Assembly (NCBI RefSeq): GCF_900102085.1
Contig: NZ_FMVM01000005.1
Coordinates: 264,882-328,881, forward strand
Origin: Paenibacillus polysaccharolyticus
Lineage (GTDB): Bacteria; Bacillota; Bacilli; Paenibacillales; Paenibacillaceae
Reading direction: 5' to 3'
Length of the DNA: 64,000 bases
Of this stretch, positions 15,693 through 24,759 are shown piece after piece. How positions within the stretch are numbered: the stretch's first letter is position 1; each line of letters starts with the position of its first letter. The notes below the pieces were generated by a model. It saw only the letters and a list, made by a program, of their open reading frames with translations. It was not told the origin of the DNA and did no database searches. A program made the position numbers and the translations under genes.

Positions 15693-17516
15693 ATGAAAAA
15701 CTGGAAAAACGTTGTTTCACTTCTGCTAACGGTTTGTTTACTGTTTGGCAGTGTAGGCATTGCGGCAGCAGCAACGGATTCTGCTCCAGGCACAGGTAAA
15801 CATATCACTATCCTACATACCAATGACATGCATGCTCGAGCAGTGGAACAATCACCTGCTATGGGTTTTGCCAAAGTCGCAGGCATCGTTGACAAATATC
15901 GTAGCGAAAATCCAAACACCCTCTTGCTGGATGCAGGCGATGCGGTACACGGTACCACATTTGCAACTCTTGTTAGAGGCGAGAGCATTGTGCAGGTCAT
16001 GAACGAAATAGGCTATCAGGCGATGGTACCTGGTAACCATGAATTCAACTATGGCTCGGAACGTCTCATGGAGCTGGCGAAGATGATGAAATTCCCTATG
16101 CTCAGTGCAAACGTAAAGAAAAAAGATGGAACTCGTATCTTCGAACCGTACCTTATCAAAGAAGTTGATGGTGTGAAGATCGGGATTATCGCATTGACCA
16201 CGCCAGAAACGATGTACAAAACGAATCCGAAAAACGTAGAAGGTTTGCAAATTACTGACCCTTCTACAGAAGCAAAAGTTCTCGTGAATGAAATTCGCAG
16301 CAAAGTCGATGTTGTTGTAGTTCTCGGACACCTTGGACAAGATGTTTCCAGTACGGATACAAGCTTCAAAGTCGTTAAAGAGGTGCCAGGCATTGATGTG
16401 TTCATCGATGGACATAGCCATACCGTATTGAAAAACGGACTTGTATCTGATCATGGAACTTTGATTGCAAGTGCAGGTGAATATACCAATTATGTAGGTG
16501 TCATTGACCTGTGGGTAGACGGCGGCAAAGTTTCGAAGAAAACAGCAACATTAGTGGATGAAACCGGGGCCAAAGACATTAAACCCAATGGGAATGTTGC
16601 AGCACTCGTAAGTTCCATTCAGAAAAAACAAGAACCGATCCTGAAAGAAGAAGTAGCAAATACCGCTGTTCTACTCGACGGCAAACGTGAACAAGTACGT
16701 GCTGGCGAGACCAATCTAGGAGACTTGCTGGCTGATGCAATCCGTGATGTCAGCAAAGCCGATATCGCTTTGACTAACGGCGGAGGTATTCGTGCTTCTA
16801 TTGAAAAGGGCATCGTAACTAAAGGTGATGTCATTACCGTTCTTCCCTTTGGCAACCAAGTCGTTACCCTTGATGTAAAAGGCTCTGATGTACTCGCAGC
16901 CCTGGAGAACGGTGTAGGTTCCTACCCGGAACCAAGTGGTGGATTCCCGCAAGTATCCGGAATTACATTCAAAATTGACGCCGCTGCTGCAAAAGGTAGC
17001 CGTGTTCATACCGTAATGGTCGGTGATAAAGCTCTTGATCCAGCCGCGACCTACACCCTTGCAACCAATGACTTCACAGCTGTCGGCGGTGATGAGTACA
17101 CGATGTTCGCCAAGTATCCAACAACCGGTATGTACGGTGCACTGGATGAGGCATTGATCAACTACATGCAAAAACTCGGCGCAGTCGATATTAAAACCGA
17201 CGGCCGCATAAGTGAAGGCAAGAAAGCCGCTGTAGAACCAGAAGCACCGGGTACTGAGGCTCCGGCCCCTGTTCCAGCACCAACACCAACCAAGCCTCAA
17301 CCAGAAAAACCAAAGCCGGAGAAACCGGTCAAACCAGCACCGGGGAAACCAGCTCCAGCCCCTGCTAAATTGCATATCGTAAAATCAGGCGAGTCTCTGT
17401 ATTCGATCTCCAAACAATATGGTACAACATGGCAGACACTTCAACAGATCAACAAAATCAAAAACCCACACTGGATTTATCCAGGTCAGACATTGAAGTT
17501 GCCTGCTGCTTCTTAA
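15693..17516 (+). CDS. Secreted 5'-nucleotidase/metallophosphatase with LysM
   Basis: A 607-residue exported enzyme from the ATG at 15693 (GGGAGG upstream). Signal peptide: residues 1 to about 27 (MKNWKN then a hydrophobic run ending IAAAA). The metallophosphatase domain has HTNDMH at 42-47, LLDAGD at 78-83, GNHEF at 114-118 and DGHSHT near 238. The 5'-nucleotidase C-terminal domain follows (ALTNGGGIRASI; TLATNDFTAVGGDEY). Then comes a Pro/Lys-rich linker and a C-terminal LysM (VKSGESLYSISKQYG) that binds peptidoglycan. It should release phosphate and nucleosides from extracellular nucleotides while held at the wall. Confidence 0.93.
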   Translation: MKNWKNVVSLLLTVCLLFGSVGIAAAATDSAPGTGKHITILHTNDMHARAVEQSPAMGFAKVAGIVDKYRSENPNTLLLDAGDAVHGTTFATLVRGESIVQVMNEIGYQAMVPGNHEFNYGSERLMELAKMMKFPMLSANVKKKDGTRIFEPYLIKEVDGVKIGIIALTTPETMYKTNPKNVEGLQITDPSTEAKVLVNEIRSKVDVVVVLGHLGQDVSSTDTSFKVVKEVPGIDVFIDGHSHTVLKNGLVSDHGTLIASAGEYTNYVGVIDLWVDGGKVSKKTATLVDETGAKDIKPNGNVAALVSSIQKKQEPILKEEVANTAVLLDGKREQVRAGETNLGDLLADAIRDVSKADIALTNGGGIRASIEKGIVTKGDVITVLPFGNQVVTLDVKGSDVLAALENGVGSYPEPSGGFPQVSGITFKIDAAAAKGSRVHTVMVGDKALDPAATYTLATNDFTAVGGDEYTMFAKYPTTGMYGALDEALINYMQKLGAVDIKTDGRISEGKKAAVEPEAPGTEAPAPVPAPTPTKPQPEKPKPEKPVKPAPGKPAPAPAKLHIVKSGESLYSISKQYGTTWQTLQQINKIKNPHWIYPGQTLKLPAAS

Positions 17517-17540
17517 TCTGCAACCATTTCGAATAAACGA

Positions 17541-17590
17541 CGAAAGGGAGTCCTTACCCAGATCACTGGCTAAGGACTCCCTTTCGTTTT
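17541..17590 (+). terminator. Strong terminator after the 5'-nucleotidase gene
   Basis: CGAAAGGGAGTCCTTA (17541-17556) pairs with TAAGGACTCCCTTTCG (17571-17586), followed by TTTT. A 16-bp perfect stem. Confidence 0.9.
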
Positions 17591-18017
17591 CTATTTCAAA
17601 AATAAATCTCTTGCATGCCGCTTTCGGCTTCAAAGTTGATGTCTACCCCCTGCTGAACTAGAACATATATGCCTGTAATATCCGTATTTATGCGATTTAC
17701 GGCGCGGATGATGCACAACCACGCTTACGCTAGTTTTGCATACTTATACCCGTATCACTTTGAATAGCCCAGCCTAACGTATCTTTATAAGCAAAAGCAC
17801 AATTAATCTGATTTTTATTTTCCAGCTATAGTCACTTGGTACGATTATTTTCTGTGATTAGACATTCTTTCTACTTCTAGAGTCCCGTTTTCCAAGGAAC
17901 CTCTAGCTTATTCAGCTAAAAATAAAGATCGACACAATATTCAGTCCTATTATATAGGCAAATGTTATCTATCACATATGACATGTATTTTCATCGCTTC
18001 ATATGCTACATCCATGC
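17591..18017. other. Gene-free gap
   Basis: About 430 bp of AT-rich DNA between the terminator and the stop of proS. I see no convincing open frame with a ribosome site and no clear palindrome. Confidence 0.5.
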
Positions 18018-19754
18018 TTAATCTCGGCGCATTTGCTCTTTCACGTAATTCACAGCTTCCTGTGCCGTTATACTGATTCGCTTCGTCTCGCCTGAATCAG
18101 CAAGCATATGAGAGCCCAGTTCTACCTGTGCTTCGGCCGCTCCTCTGCCTACAACAATGTGTACAGGTAGCCCGATTAACTCGGCATCCTTGAATTTCAC
18201 ACCCGGCCGTTCATCCCGATCATCCACGAGCACACGGAATCCACAATCCATTAGATGTTGCTCCAACTCAAGAGCTAGCTTCTGTTGATGCTCGTCTTTC
18301 CAGCTTACCGGGATAAGATGCACATCATAAGGCGCTACAGATGCAGGCCACTGAATGCCCTCTTCCGTCGCGTACTGTTCAGCAATAGCTGCCATCAAAC
18401 GAGATACCCCGATACCGTAACATCCCATTACAGGTGCACACTGACGGCCATTGCGATCCAGGAAAGAAGCTCCCATGGCATCGCTGTACTTTGTACCCAG
18501 CTTGAATATGTGCCCTACTTCAATACCTTTGGTGAACACAAGTGGTTCGCCACATGATACGCAACAATCCCCTGCAGTGGCAAAACGGATACGCTCAACT
18601 TGATCCAGCGCAAAATCCATGCCTGGACGAACACCTGATAGATGCATGCCAGCCTCATTCGCTCCGGTCACTGCATGTTTCATGGTGGCCACATCAGCGT
18701 CTACCACCATACGTAATCCAAGCCCCACAGGTCCAAGATAACCGACGGTGAGATTGGAATGCGCGGCGATAGTTGCATCGTCAGCCAGCTCCAATTCCTC
18801 TGCGCCAAGCACCCGTTTCAAGGCAATATCGTTCAGTTCATGATCCCCACGGACAAGAGCAGCAACAAGCTGACCATCCGCCAGATAAAGCAATGTTTTG
18901 ATCATATCTTCGGCCTTCTGATCAAGGAAAGAGCATAATTCTGCGATGGTACGAACACCAGGTGTCTCAATCGGTAACACTTCCGTGTGCTCATTAGCTT
19001 TTGGTTCACTCGTAAGGATAGCAGGTTCTACGGATTGAAACGCCGCCTTCTCCAGATTCGCAGCATAACCACATGTTTTGCACGTCACAATGGTATCCTC
19101 TCCTACATCAGCCAGAGCCATGAACTCATGTGTCTCACCTTGTCCACCAATGGTTCCCGCATCTGCCTCAACTCGAAGAAAGTCGAGGCCACAGCGTTCC
19201 AGAATGCGGCAATATGCTGTATTCATTGCCTGATAGGTTCGATCCAGTTCCTCCCAATCCGAAGCAAATGAATAGGCATCCTTCATGATAAATTCTCGGC
19301 CACGTAACAAACCAAAACGTGGACGGCGCTCATCCCGGAACTTGGTTCCGATCTGATACAAGGTAAAGGGAAGCTTACGGTAAGAGTTGACCTCGTCACG
19401 AGCTAATGCCGTAACGACCTCCTCATGGGTTGGTCCAAGCGCAAACTCTCTCATGTGCCGGTCCTTCAGACGCATCAACTCTGGACCATATTGCGTGTAT
19501 CTGCCGGATTCCTCCCACAGCTCTGCTGGTTGCATAATGGGCAACAATACTTCCTGGCACCCGGCACGATCCATCTCTTCCCGAACGATTCGCTCGACGT
19601 TCAGAAGCACACGTCGCCCGAGTGGTAAATAACTGTATATTCCCGCGGCCACTTGACGAATCATACCCGAGCGCAGTAGCAGGCGGTGTCCCGTTGCATC
19701 AGCCTCAGCTGGTGCTTCACGTAACGTTGGAACAAGCATTTCACTTTGACGCAT
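18018..19754 (-). CDS. proS: Prolyl-tRNA synthetase (bacterial type)
   Basis: A 578-residue class II synthetase from the ATG at 19754 (AAAGGAG, good spacing); a longer reading from 19829 runs into the leader terminator and is rejected. Motif 1 is around EEMDRAGCQEVLLPIMQPAELW. Motif 2 carries FRDERRPRFGLLRGREFIMKD. The insertion domain (about 225-390) has the editing-type HELNDIALKRVLGAEE. Motif 3 is in CYGIGVSRLMAAIAEQ, and the anticodon-binding domain is at the end (VLVDDRDERPGVKFKDAELIG). It charges tRNA-Pro in the cytosol and edits mischarged alanine. A T-box leader upstream indicates control by uncharged tRNA-Pro. Confidence 0.96.
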   Translation of the reverse strand: MRQSEMLVPTLREAPAEADATGHRLLLRSGMIRQVAAGIYSYLPLGRRVLLNVERIVREEMDRAGCQEVLLPIMQPAELWEESGRYTQYGPELMRLKDRHMREFALGPTHEEVVTALARDEVNSYRKLPFTLYQIGTKFRDERRPRFGLLRGREFIMKDAYSFASDWEELDRTYQAMNTAYCRILERCGLDFLRVEADAGTIGGQGETHEFMALADVGEDTIVTCKTCGYAANLEKAAFQSVEPAILTSEPKANEHTEVLPIETPGVRTIAELCSFLDQKAEDMIKTLLYLADGQLVAALVRGDHELNDIALKRVLGAEELELADDATIAAHSNLTVGYLGPVGLGLRMVVDADVATMKHAVTGANEAGMHLSGVRPGMDFALDQVERIRFATAGDCCVSCGEPLVFTKGIEVGHIFKLGTKYSDAMGASFLDRNGRQCAPVMGCYGIGVSRLMAAIAEQYATEEGIQWPASVAPYDVHLIPVSWKDEHQQKLALELEQHLMDCGFRVLVDDRDERPGVKFKDAELIGLPVHIVVGRGAAEAQVELGSHMLADSGETKRISITAQEAVNYVKEQMRRD

Positions 19755-19814
19755 CTTGAATACACTCCTTTTATTGATCAGATAGGTAGGCACTACGCAC
19801 ATGAAATCTTGAAC

Positions 19815-20090
19815 AGCAAAAAGACGCATTCGTCAAGGGACGAATGCGTCGTGGTACCACCCTTATTTAACTGTATACAGTCGTTTCATATCTCGCGCGC
19901 TAACATACAGTCCTCTGGGGCATAACGGACCCTTCCGGCGAAGGTTGCAGCCTGTTATGAAACAGACATTCCCCTTGGCAGCTAACGAGGTAGGAATTGC
20001 GCAGCAGCAACAGGAATGTTACAGCAATCCATTCCCTCTCTGTTGAAGCAAGCTTACGTGATTATGTCCTCGGTAAACGCTATTTTTCAT
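19815..20090 (-). promoter_or_regulatory. T-box leader of proS
   Basis: On the minus strand the T-box sequence AGGGTGGTACCACG (19863-19850) is followed directly by the terminator stem GACGCATTCGTC/GACGAATGCGTC (19850-19823) and five T. An AGAGAGGG motif about 190 nt upstream fits the distal Stem I. A CCT triplet (in ATTCCTACC, about 20000) could be the Pro specifier, but I cannot fold Stem I reliably. Uncharged tRNA-Pro should stabilise the antiterminator. Confidence 0.92.
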
Positions 20091-20305
20091 TTTTGATCAC
20101 ATTAGAACATTTAGACGAACTTGTCAATCAATACAATTAAATGAAGGGGTCACTCGAAACCCTTATGCCAAGCTACTTCAGGCGAAATCCATAACAATGG
20201 CTGACACAGCCCCAGGTTCACTGTAGAATAGAGATTAACATTTTACGGATCTAACGTACGGATCCCAGAATGGAAATTTGTATCTTTCATAAAGGAGTTT
20301 ATCTT

Positions 20306-20980
20306 ATGTCCTATATTATATATGATCTTGAATTTACAGTAAGTCGCAATACGCGCTACTCCTCTGAAATTATCGATATCGGTGCTGTCAAAGTGAGTGA
20401 GAACCCGGATACAGGCCTTACAGTCACGGACACCTTTCATACGTATGTTCGTCCATCTAACAAATCCGTCCTGTCTACCGACACCGTTCAGTTCACAGGA
20501 ATCACACAGAAAGACATCGATGCAGCCCCTCTTTTCCCGGCAGCACTGCGTCAATTCATCGATTGGATGGGCAATGAGCCTTATTATATGTGCTCCTGGG
20601 GACCAGATGACCGCAACAAATTCATCTCCCATTGCAGAACACATCATTTGGATGTGGCCTGGATTACCAATCATAATGATTTACAGCAACAATGGTCGCG
20701 GGCCATGCACAAAGAAGGAAAGTTTCGGCAACTCGGACTTGCCCAGGCTCTTGAACTCTGTGGAATTGAATTTGACGGTACACAACACCGCGCTTTGGAT
20801 GATGCCATTAATACGGCTAAAGTGTTTATGCACCAGTTCGACAAGTTCAAATTAGAAAATAATTGCGCAGCGGATGATGAAGGCGTTGCTTCCAAAGTGG
20901 TTTACTCCAGTGCTGTGGATGATGAGGAAAAGGAATCACCGTTTGGCAATCTTGCCAATCTTTTTAAAGCCAAGGAGTAA
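20306..20980 (+). CDS. DnaQ-like 3'-5' exonuclease
   Basis: A 224-residue protein from the ATG at 20306, with AAAGGAG upstream. It has the three exonuclease motifs of the DEDDh group: Exo I in IIYDLEFT (Asp7, Glu9), Exo II around CSWGPDDRNKF, and Exo III in HRALDDAINTA with the catalytic His and Asp. The layout matches KapD and ERI-1-like enzymes of Bacillota rather than the polymerase III epsilon subunit. It should trim 3' ends of RNA or DNA using two metal ions. The last 35 residues are acidic and not conserved. It is a single gene, convergent with a WYL regulator. Confidence 0.88.
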   Translation: MSYIIYDLEFTVSRNTRYSSEIIDIGAVKVSENPDTGLTVTDTFHTYVRPSNKSVLSTDTVQFTGITQKDIDAAPLFPAALRQFIDWMGNEPYYMCSWGPDDRNKFISHCRTHHLDVAWITNHNDLQQQWSRAMHKEGKFRQLGLAQALELCGIEFDGTQHRALDDAINTAKVFMHQFDKFKLENNCAADDEGVASKVVYSSAVDDEEKESPFGNLANLFKAKE

Positions 20981-21015
20981 GACGGTATCCAGACGTTAAA
21001 CCTGTAATCTGAAGT

Positions 21016-21987
21016 TCATTTTGGATTGTACACTTGCCGCCAGCGCTCCAAATGTTCTTGCATCAGGTTACGACAATGTTCCGGTTCCAGGATCTCAGCC
21101 TCTGGCCCGTATCTGGATATCCACACGAAAAATCCCTCAGCATCACTCACTACAGTTTCAAACAATAGGGTACCTTCAGGCTCTCTGGTCAGAACGGGGC
21201 GCACAAAAAAGCGTTCCTGCATCACGCGGTCCACAACTAGGGAAGAAAATCGAATTTTAACCACGGTCTCTTCTGTACTTCCTCTCGTGATCCAGGCAGT
21301 ACGGAAATAAGACTGGATTAAATAATCATTTTTGCGGAAGGTACGTGGAATAATTCGTAAATCGTATAGCCGGTTTACCTGAAACGTTCTCATTCTCTCG
21401 GAGAGATGGCAATAAGCTAACAGATCAAATTGATATTCCCGAGGAATCAGGCAATATGGATCAAAGCGAATCATCTCCATTTCTCCCTGAGACTGATATT
21501 TCCCTTCCATGCTGTTTTGTGAAATTCCTGCTTGAAGCAACAAAAGGAGCGAATCACTCGGTTCATCATCGTCCATATTTTGACAGACGATTCCTCCTTC
21601 TTTAAACATTCCTCTGACCTGCTCAGCCCATTCCACTCGCTCGGTTCTGTTCTTCTGGCTTGAAGCTACTACTTTCTCGTAGGCACTCTCAAATGCAGGC
21701 TTTAATAGCGGACGAATATCTTCCATAACGTCTGCAAGCTGTATGAAAGCTTGGGCTTCCTCGTCAGACCAATTTAGCGGATACATGGCAAAATGGCTGA
21801 TAAACATGTACCCTCTTCCGTGTCCCATATTGGCGATCGGAATATGCATTGCGCTGAGGGCCTCCATGTCACGGTATATCGTCCTTTCCGTTGTCTCGCA
21901 CCTCTCCGCAAGCTCCCGAGCCAGAATGCCCGGCTTGGCTTGTACCAGCGTTATAATGCGCATTAATCGGATTAGTCGGTCTGTCAT
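21016..21987 (-). CDS. HTH-WYL transcriptional regulator (YafY-like)
   Basis: A 323-residue regulator from the ATG at 21987 (GGAGGG upstream; a longer reading to 22095 is unlikely). The N-terminal winged helix is RLIRLMRIITLVQAKPGILA then ETTERTIYRDMEALSAMHI (about 3-60). The WYL domain in the second half (about 145-230) has IRFDPYCLIPREYQFDLLAYC and LRTFQVNRLYDLRI, where the usual WYL triplet is altered. A C-terminal WCX extension ends at RWRQVY. WYL proteins sense nucleic acid or nucleotide ligands and often control DNA-repair or defence genes. The next gene on the strand is 165 bp upstream behind a LexA-like box. Confidence 0.88.
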   Translation of the reverse strand: MTDRLIRLMRIITLVQAKPGILARELAERCETTERTIYRDMEALSAMHIPIANMGHGRGYMFISHFAMYPLNWSDEEAQAFIQLADVMEDIRPLLKPAFESAYEKVVASSQKNRTERVEWAEQVRGMFKEGGIVCQNMDDDEPSDSLLLLLQAGISQNSMEGKYQSQGEMEMIRFDPYCLIPREYQFDLLAYCHLSERMRTFQVNRLYDLRIIPRTFRKNDYLIQSYFRTAWITRGSTEETVVKIRFSSLVVDRVMQERFFVRPVLTREPEGTLLFETVVSDAEGFFVWISRYGPEAEILEPEHCRNLMQEHLERWRQVYNPK

Positions 21988-22152
21988 TTGGCCAGGCCCT
22001 CCATGATGTTGTTTCAAATAGTATGATACAGCTCCATCCTCGACTGATATAGTATGGATATATACATTCGACTTGTCGTTTAACTTCACCTTCAAAACTT
22101 ATGTAAACTGGTTCTCTCTGTACGGTTATCACTTGACTACGTTTTCATTGAT

Positions 22153-22848
22153 CTAACAATGTTCTTTCAGATTTTGGCGATTGGCAGTAAACGTAATACC
22201 ATAATGATAACGAAGCTTCTCAACAATCTCCGCTTCTGTTAAATAATCCAGATCCTGTTTGCGTGCAGCTTCGATTAACAGTGCATCGGCATGACGGCGC
22301 AACATGTCGCTACCTTCCTGGGTACGGCCTCGTTCATAAGCACGTAGAGCCTGTTTAAGCAAGGGTACGGTTTCGTTCAATTTAATCGTTTTCTCTACTT
22401 TCGGGTCTTCAGGCTGTCTTAGCATGCCCAGGTGACTTGTATACTGAATATAGAGTTGTTCCCGACGAAGAAGCACACGCTGACTTTGCTTTAACTTGCG
22501 GGTACTCCAATAGGCAGAACATATCGCTGCTTTTCCTGATAGATGCGGTCCTACGGCAAATTCCAGCAAAATCTGTTTACTTTCTCCCTTGAGTACATCA
22601 CCAAGTCGCAGTACCCAGCCAATATCCGTTTCTTTGGATCGGCATCCATAAATGCCTTTAAGCTGAACGCCATATTCCGGTTTGAGCAAAAGCTCTAAAT
22701 CTCTCGACATAATTTTGGGTGCTATTTTCCTAAGTCTTTTGGCAGGGGCTCCGTAACGCCACTCTACCATCATATATACGGGATCGGCTCCCCCTGTCGG
22801 TATGGCCTCTTTATTCCACGAATAAGATACTTCAAAGACTGAGTTCAC
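22153..22848 (-). CDS. VWA-associated C-terminal-domain protein lacking the VWA domain
   Basis: A 231-residue protein if started at GTG 22848, which has GGGGGAG 7 nt upstream; a 257-residue reading from ATG 22926 has no ribosome site. The first 110 residues (VNSVFEVSYSW, DLELLLKPEYGVQLKGIYG, RLGDVLKGESKQILLEFAV) look like the beta domain that follows a von Willebrand A domain in bacterial VWA proteins. The rest is helical with VPLLKQALRAYERGRTQEGSD and DYLTEAEIVEKLRYHYG. The VWA domain itself is absent, so this is either a stand-alone adaptor or a truncated gene. A LexA-like box lies 73 bp upstream. Confidence 0.6.
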   Translation of the reverse strand: MNSVFEVSYSWNKEAIPTGGADPVYMMVEWRYGAPAKRLRKIAPKIMSRDLELLLKPEYGVQLKGIYGCRSKETDIGWVLRLGDVLKGESKQILLEFAVGPHLSGKAAICSAYWSTRKLKQSQRVLLRREQLYIQYTSHLGMLRQPEDPKVEKTIKLNETVPLLKQALRAYERGRTQEGSDMLRRHADALLIEAARKQDLDYLTEAEIVEKLRYHYGITFTANRQNLKEHC

Positions 22849-22920
22849 TGGTAGTCTCTCCCCCGATTTATGTGTATTATCTTCTAAGTTAGCAGGGTGA
22901 ATGGACACTATATTGTCACG

Positions 22921-22932
22921 GAACATATGTTC
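22921..22932 (-). promoter_or_regulatory. LexA/DinR-like box upstream of the VWA-associated gene
   Basis: The minus-strand reading AGAACATATGTTCC fits CGAACRNRYGTTYC at 13 of 14 positions. It overlaps a plausible promoter spacer (TATAGT about 12 nt downstream) and is 73 bp from the GTG start at 22848. Suggests SOS control. Confidence 0.5.
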
Positions 22933-22997
22933 TCATTAATTTTTTCCATTATATTAGTTTTATTCCCCTTGATCCGCCTAGAAGCGACAATAAACGA

Positions 22998-23026
22998 CGA
23001 AAAAGCTTGGCTATTAGCCAAGCTTT
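22998..23026 (-). terminator. Terminator after the 55-residue ORF
   Basis: AAGCTTGGCT and AGCCAAGCTT (23003-23024) form a 10-bp stem, followed on the minus strand by TTTTTCG. It closes the small gene at 23056-23223. Confidence 0.85.
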
Positions 23027-23055
23027 TCACACCCTTCTCTATGACAAGTCCCAAC

Positions 23056-23223
23056 TTAAACAGCTGGATGATTATGCTCCATTTTGTGCATGTACTGTGC
23101 ACTGTCCGTTTGATTAACCGGTGCATAAGTTACACTGTCAATAATCAGTTTGCGTCCGACTGGCTCGCCATTTAAAGTAATCATGATTGTTTTCGTTGAC
23201 GCGCTCTGGTTTGATACGTACAT
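23056..23223 (-). CDS. Small protein of 55 residues, unknown function
   Basis: ATG at 23223 with AAGGAG 9 nt upstream opens a frame of 55 codons ending in TAA at 23058-23056, followed within 35 nt by a strong terminator. The protein begins MYVSNQSASTKTIMITLNG and ends KMEHNHPAV; the middle, EPVGRKLIIDSVTYAPVNQT, looks like a short beta element. There is no signal peptide or membrane helix. Ribosome site, clean stop and terminator make a complete transcription unit. I recognise no family; the ITLNG.PV..KLIIDSVTYAPV pattern faintly recalls the stalk domain of copper-amine-oxidase-like proteins. Confidence 0.65.
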   Translation of the reverse strand: MYVSNQSASTKTIMITLNGEPVGRKLIIDSVTYAPVNQTDSAQYMHKMEHNHPAV

Positions 23224-23545
23224 ATTATTCTACTCCTTCATTATTAACGATCTTATTCAAAATCGAAATATATTAATTTTAAGCATTATATTGCATATTT
23301 GTGAACAGGATATACCCGGAGCGGAAGTAAATCTTTGTGTTTGCTCTGTCCGGGGTACTGCTATTCTTGTATTACCCTCTGATTTTTAAAATAAAACATT
23401 TGTTTTCACCAAACATTCGGGTAATAAAACGTAATCCTCTTGAACCCAACTCCAGGTTTTTGACGTATAATGAAAGAGCGAGAATTCAACAAATGATGAC
23501 GAATTCAGCTCTGAATCGATCCTACCGAAGAGAGAGGTGTTAATC

Positions 23546-24001
23546 ATGCCAAAATCCATTCAGGGATATTTCATTCGGGTGTTTATCTCCACATGTATTC
23601 TATTTACAGTCATACTCGGTTCTACTGCAAATGCAGCGAGTGCGAATATATTCTCGGATATCTATAATGGTTGGGAGCGCGTGTCGGAACTACCTGGGGA
23701 AGTGAACGCATTACAGGAGAGTTACAAGCAAACCCTGGAGCAACTAAATCAAACCTCCGCCCAGCTCGGACAAGCCCAGGCGAATGTCGAAGCATTCAAA
23801 GCACAAAATGATCAACTCCTGGCTCAGAACCAGAAACTGACCGAAATGGTCAGCAAACTTCAAACTGAACAGGATGCCAGAACAGCCACCGCACAGCGAA
23901 TTCAAACGATGGTGATCACCATTGTTGCTCTCATATTAGGTTACTTCCTTCTGATTCGCGTGATGCGCTGGGGAATGCGCCGGCGATCTGGCCGACTATA
24001 A
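23546..24001 (+). CDS. Exported coiled-coil protein with C-terminal membrane anchor
   Basis: A 151-residue protein from the ATG at 23546 (AGAGAGG upstream; a GTG three codons earlier is possible). An N-terminal signal or anchor covers about residues 10-33 (VFISTCILFTVILGSTANAA). A heptad-rich coiled coil spans about 48-115 (LQESYKQTLEQLNQTSAQLG..., QNDQLLAQNQKLTEMVSKL), then a membrane helix about 122-140 and a basic tail RWGMRRRSGR. It is followed 18 nt later by an AIM24-like gene, suggesting a joint role at the membrane. A perfect -10 (TATAAT, 23466-23471) lies 75 bp upstream. Confidence 0.8.
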   Translation: MPKSIQGYFIRVFISTCILFTVILGSTANAASANIFSDIYNGWERVSELPGEVNALQESYKQTLEQLNQTSAQLGQAQANVEAFKAQNDQLLAQNQKLTEMVSKLQTEQDARTATAQRIQTMVITIVALILGYFLLIRVMRWGMRRRSGRL

Positions 24002-24019
24002 AAGAACAGGAGTTATTGC

Positions 24020-24724
24020 ATGCATATACATCTGAACCATGCTGAAGCTGGCGGAGTCGGACAAGTGGTTACATTTTCACTGATTCAGGATGACCGTCTT
24101 CATATTCTGCATCCGCAGCAAATCGTTGCTTTTCGCGGTGCCAGCAGCAACAGACAAGATAAATTCATGAATATCTCGGGTATGTATCGCAAAAAAAAGC
24201 TGATTAAATCAGAAATTACTGGACCATGCCAATTTGTAGCCGCCCTTCCACCGGGATTCACCATGAAAGAAGTGCAGCTTACGGAGAACAGTGATTTGCT
24301 TTATGATTTTCGGCACTTGTTCTTCTATTCCGAAGGTGTCACGATGCAGACCAAAATTCAGAAGATCAAAAACATGCTGATTACCCGGGATGCGGTGAAA
24401 ATGAAATTCTCGGGCAAAGGAACCATTGGTTTGCTCACACAGGGTCAGGTATGCCAACAAGAACTTCACCCCACCGCCCCACTCTATGTAGATGCTGGAA
24501 GCGTCATTGCTTACCCTGAAAATGCCCATCTGGAACTAACCGTATATGGAAACAACCTGGCCAGTCAGCATATGAACTATCATTGGAAAATGACAGGACA
24601 CGGCCCGGTGCTTTTTCAAGCTGGACGCGAAAACTACAGACTGCAACAGGACGTCAATGATGAAGGTTTATTCAAACGTATATTAAAAGAAGTCATCCCC
24701 TTCGGCAACGTCATTATTAAGTAA
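24020..24724 (+). CDS. AIM24 family protein
   Basis: A 234-residue beta-rich protein of the AIM24 (TerD/trp-RNA-binding-attenuator-like fold) family: AGASSNRQDKFMN-type loops, GPCQFVAALPPGF, MLITRDAVKMKFSGKGTIGLL and a LYVDAGSVIAYPENAHLEL strand set typical of the family. There is no signal peptide. Bacterial members have no proven biochemical role; the yeast namesake acts in mitochondrial inner-membrane organisation. GGAGT precedes the ATG, and the gene follows a coiled-coil membrane protein by 18 nt, so it probably works at the inner face of the membrane with that partner; this is inference. Confidence 0.78.
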   Translation: MHIHLNHAEAGGVGQVVTFSLIQDDRLHILHPQQIVAFRGASSNRQDKFMNISGMYRKKKLIKSEITGPCQFVAALPPGFTMKEVQLTENSDLLYDFRHLFFYSEGVTMQTKIQKIKNMLITRDAVKMKFSGKGTIGLLTQGQVCQQELHPTAPLYVDAGSVIAYPENAHLELTVYGNNLASQHMNYHWKMTGHGPVLFQAGRENYRLQQDVNDEGLFKRILKEVIPFGNVIIK

Positions 24725-24759
24725 TTTTGGGATTTTAAAAAATGTGCCGATCCGGTAAA

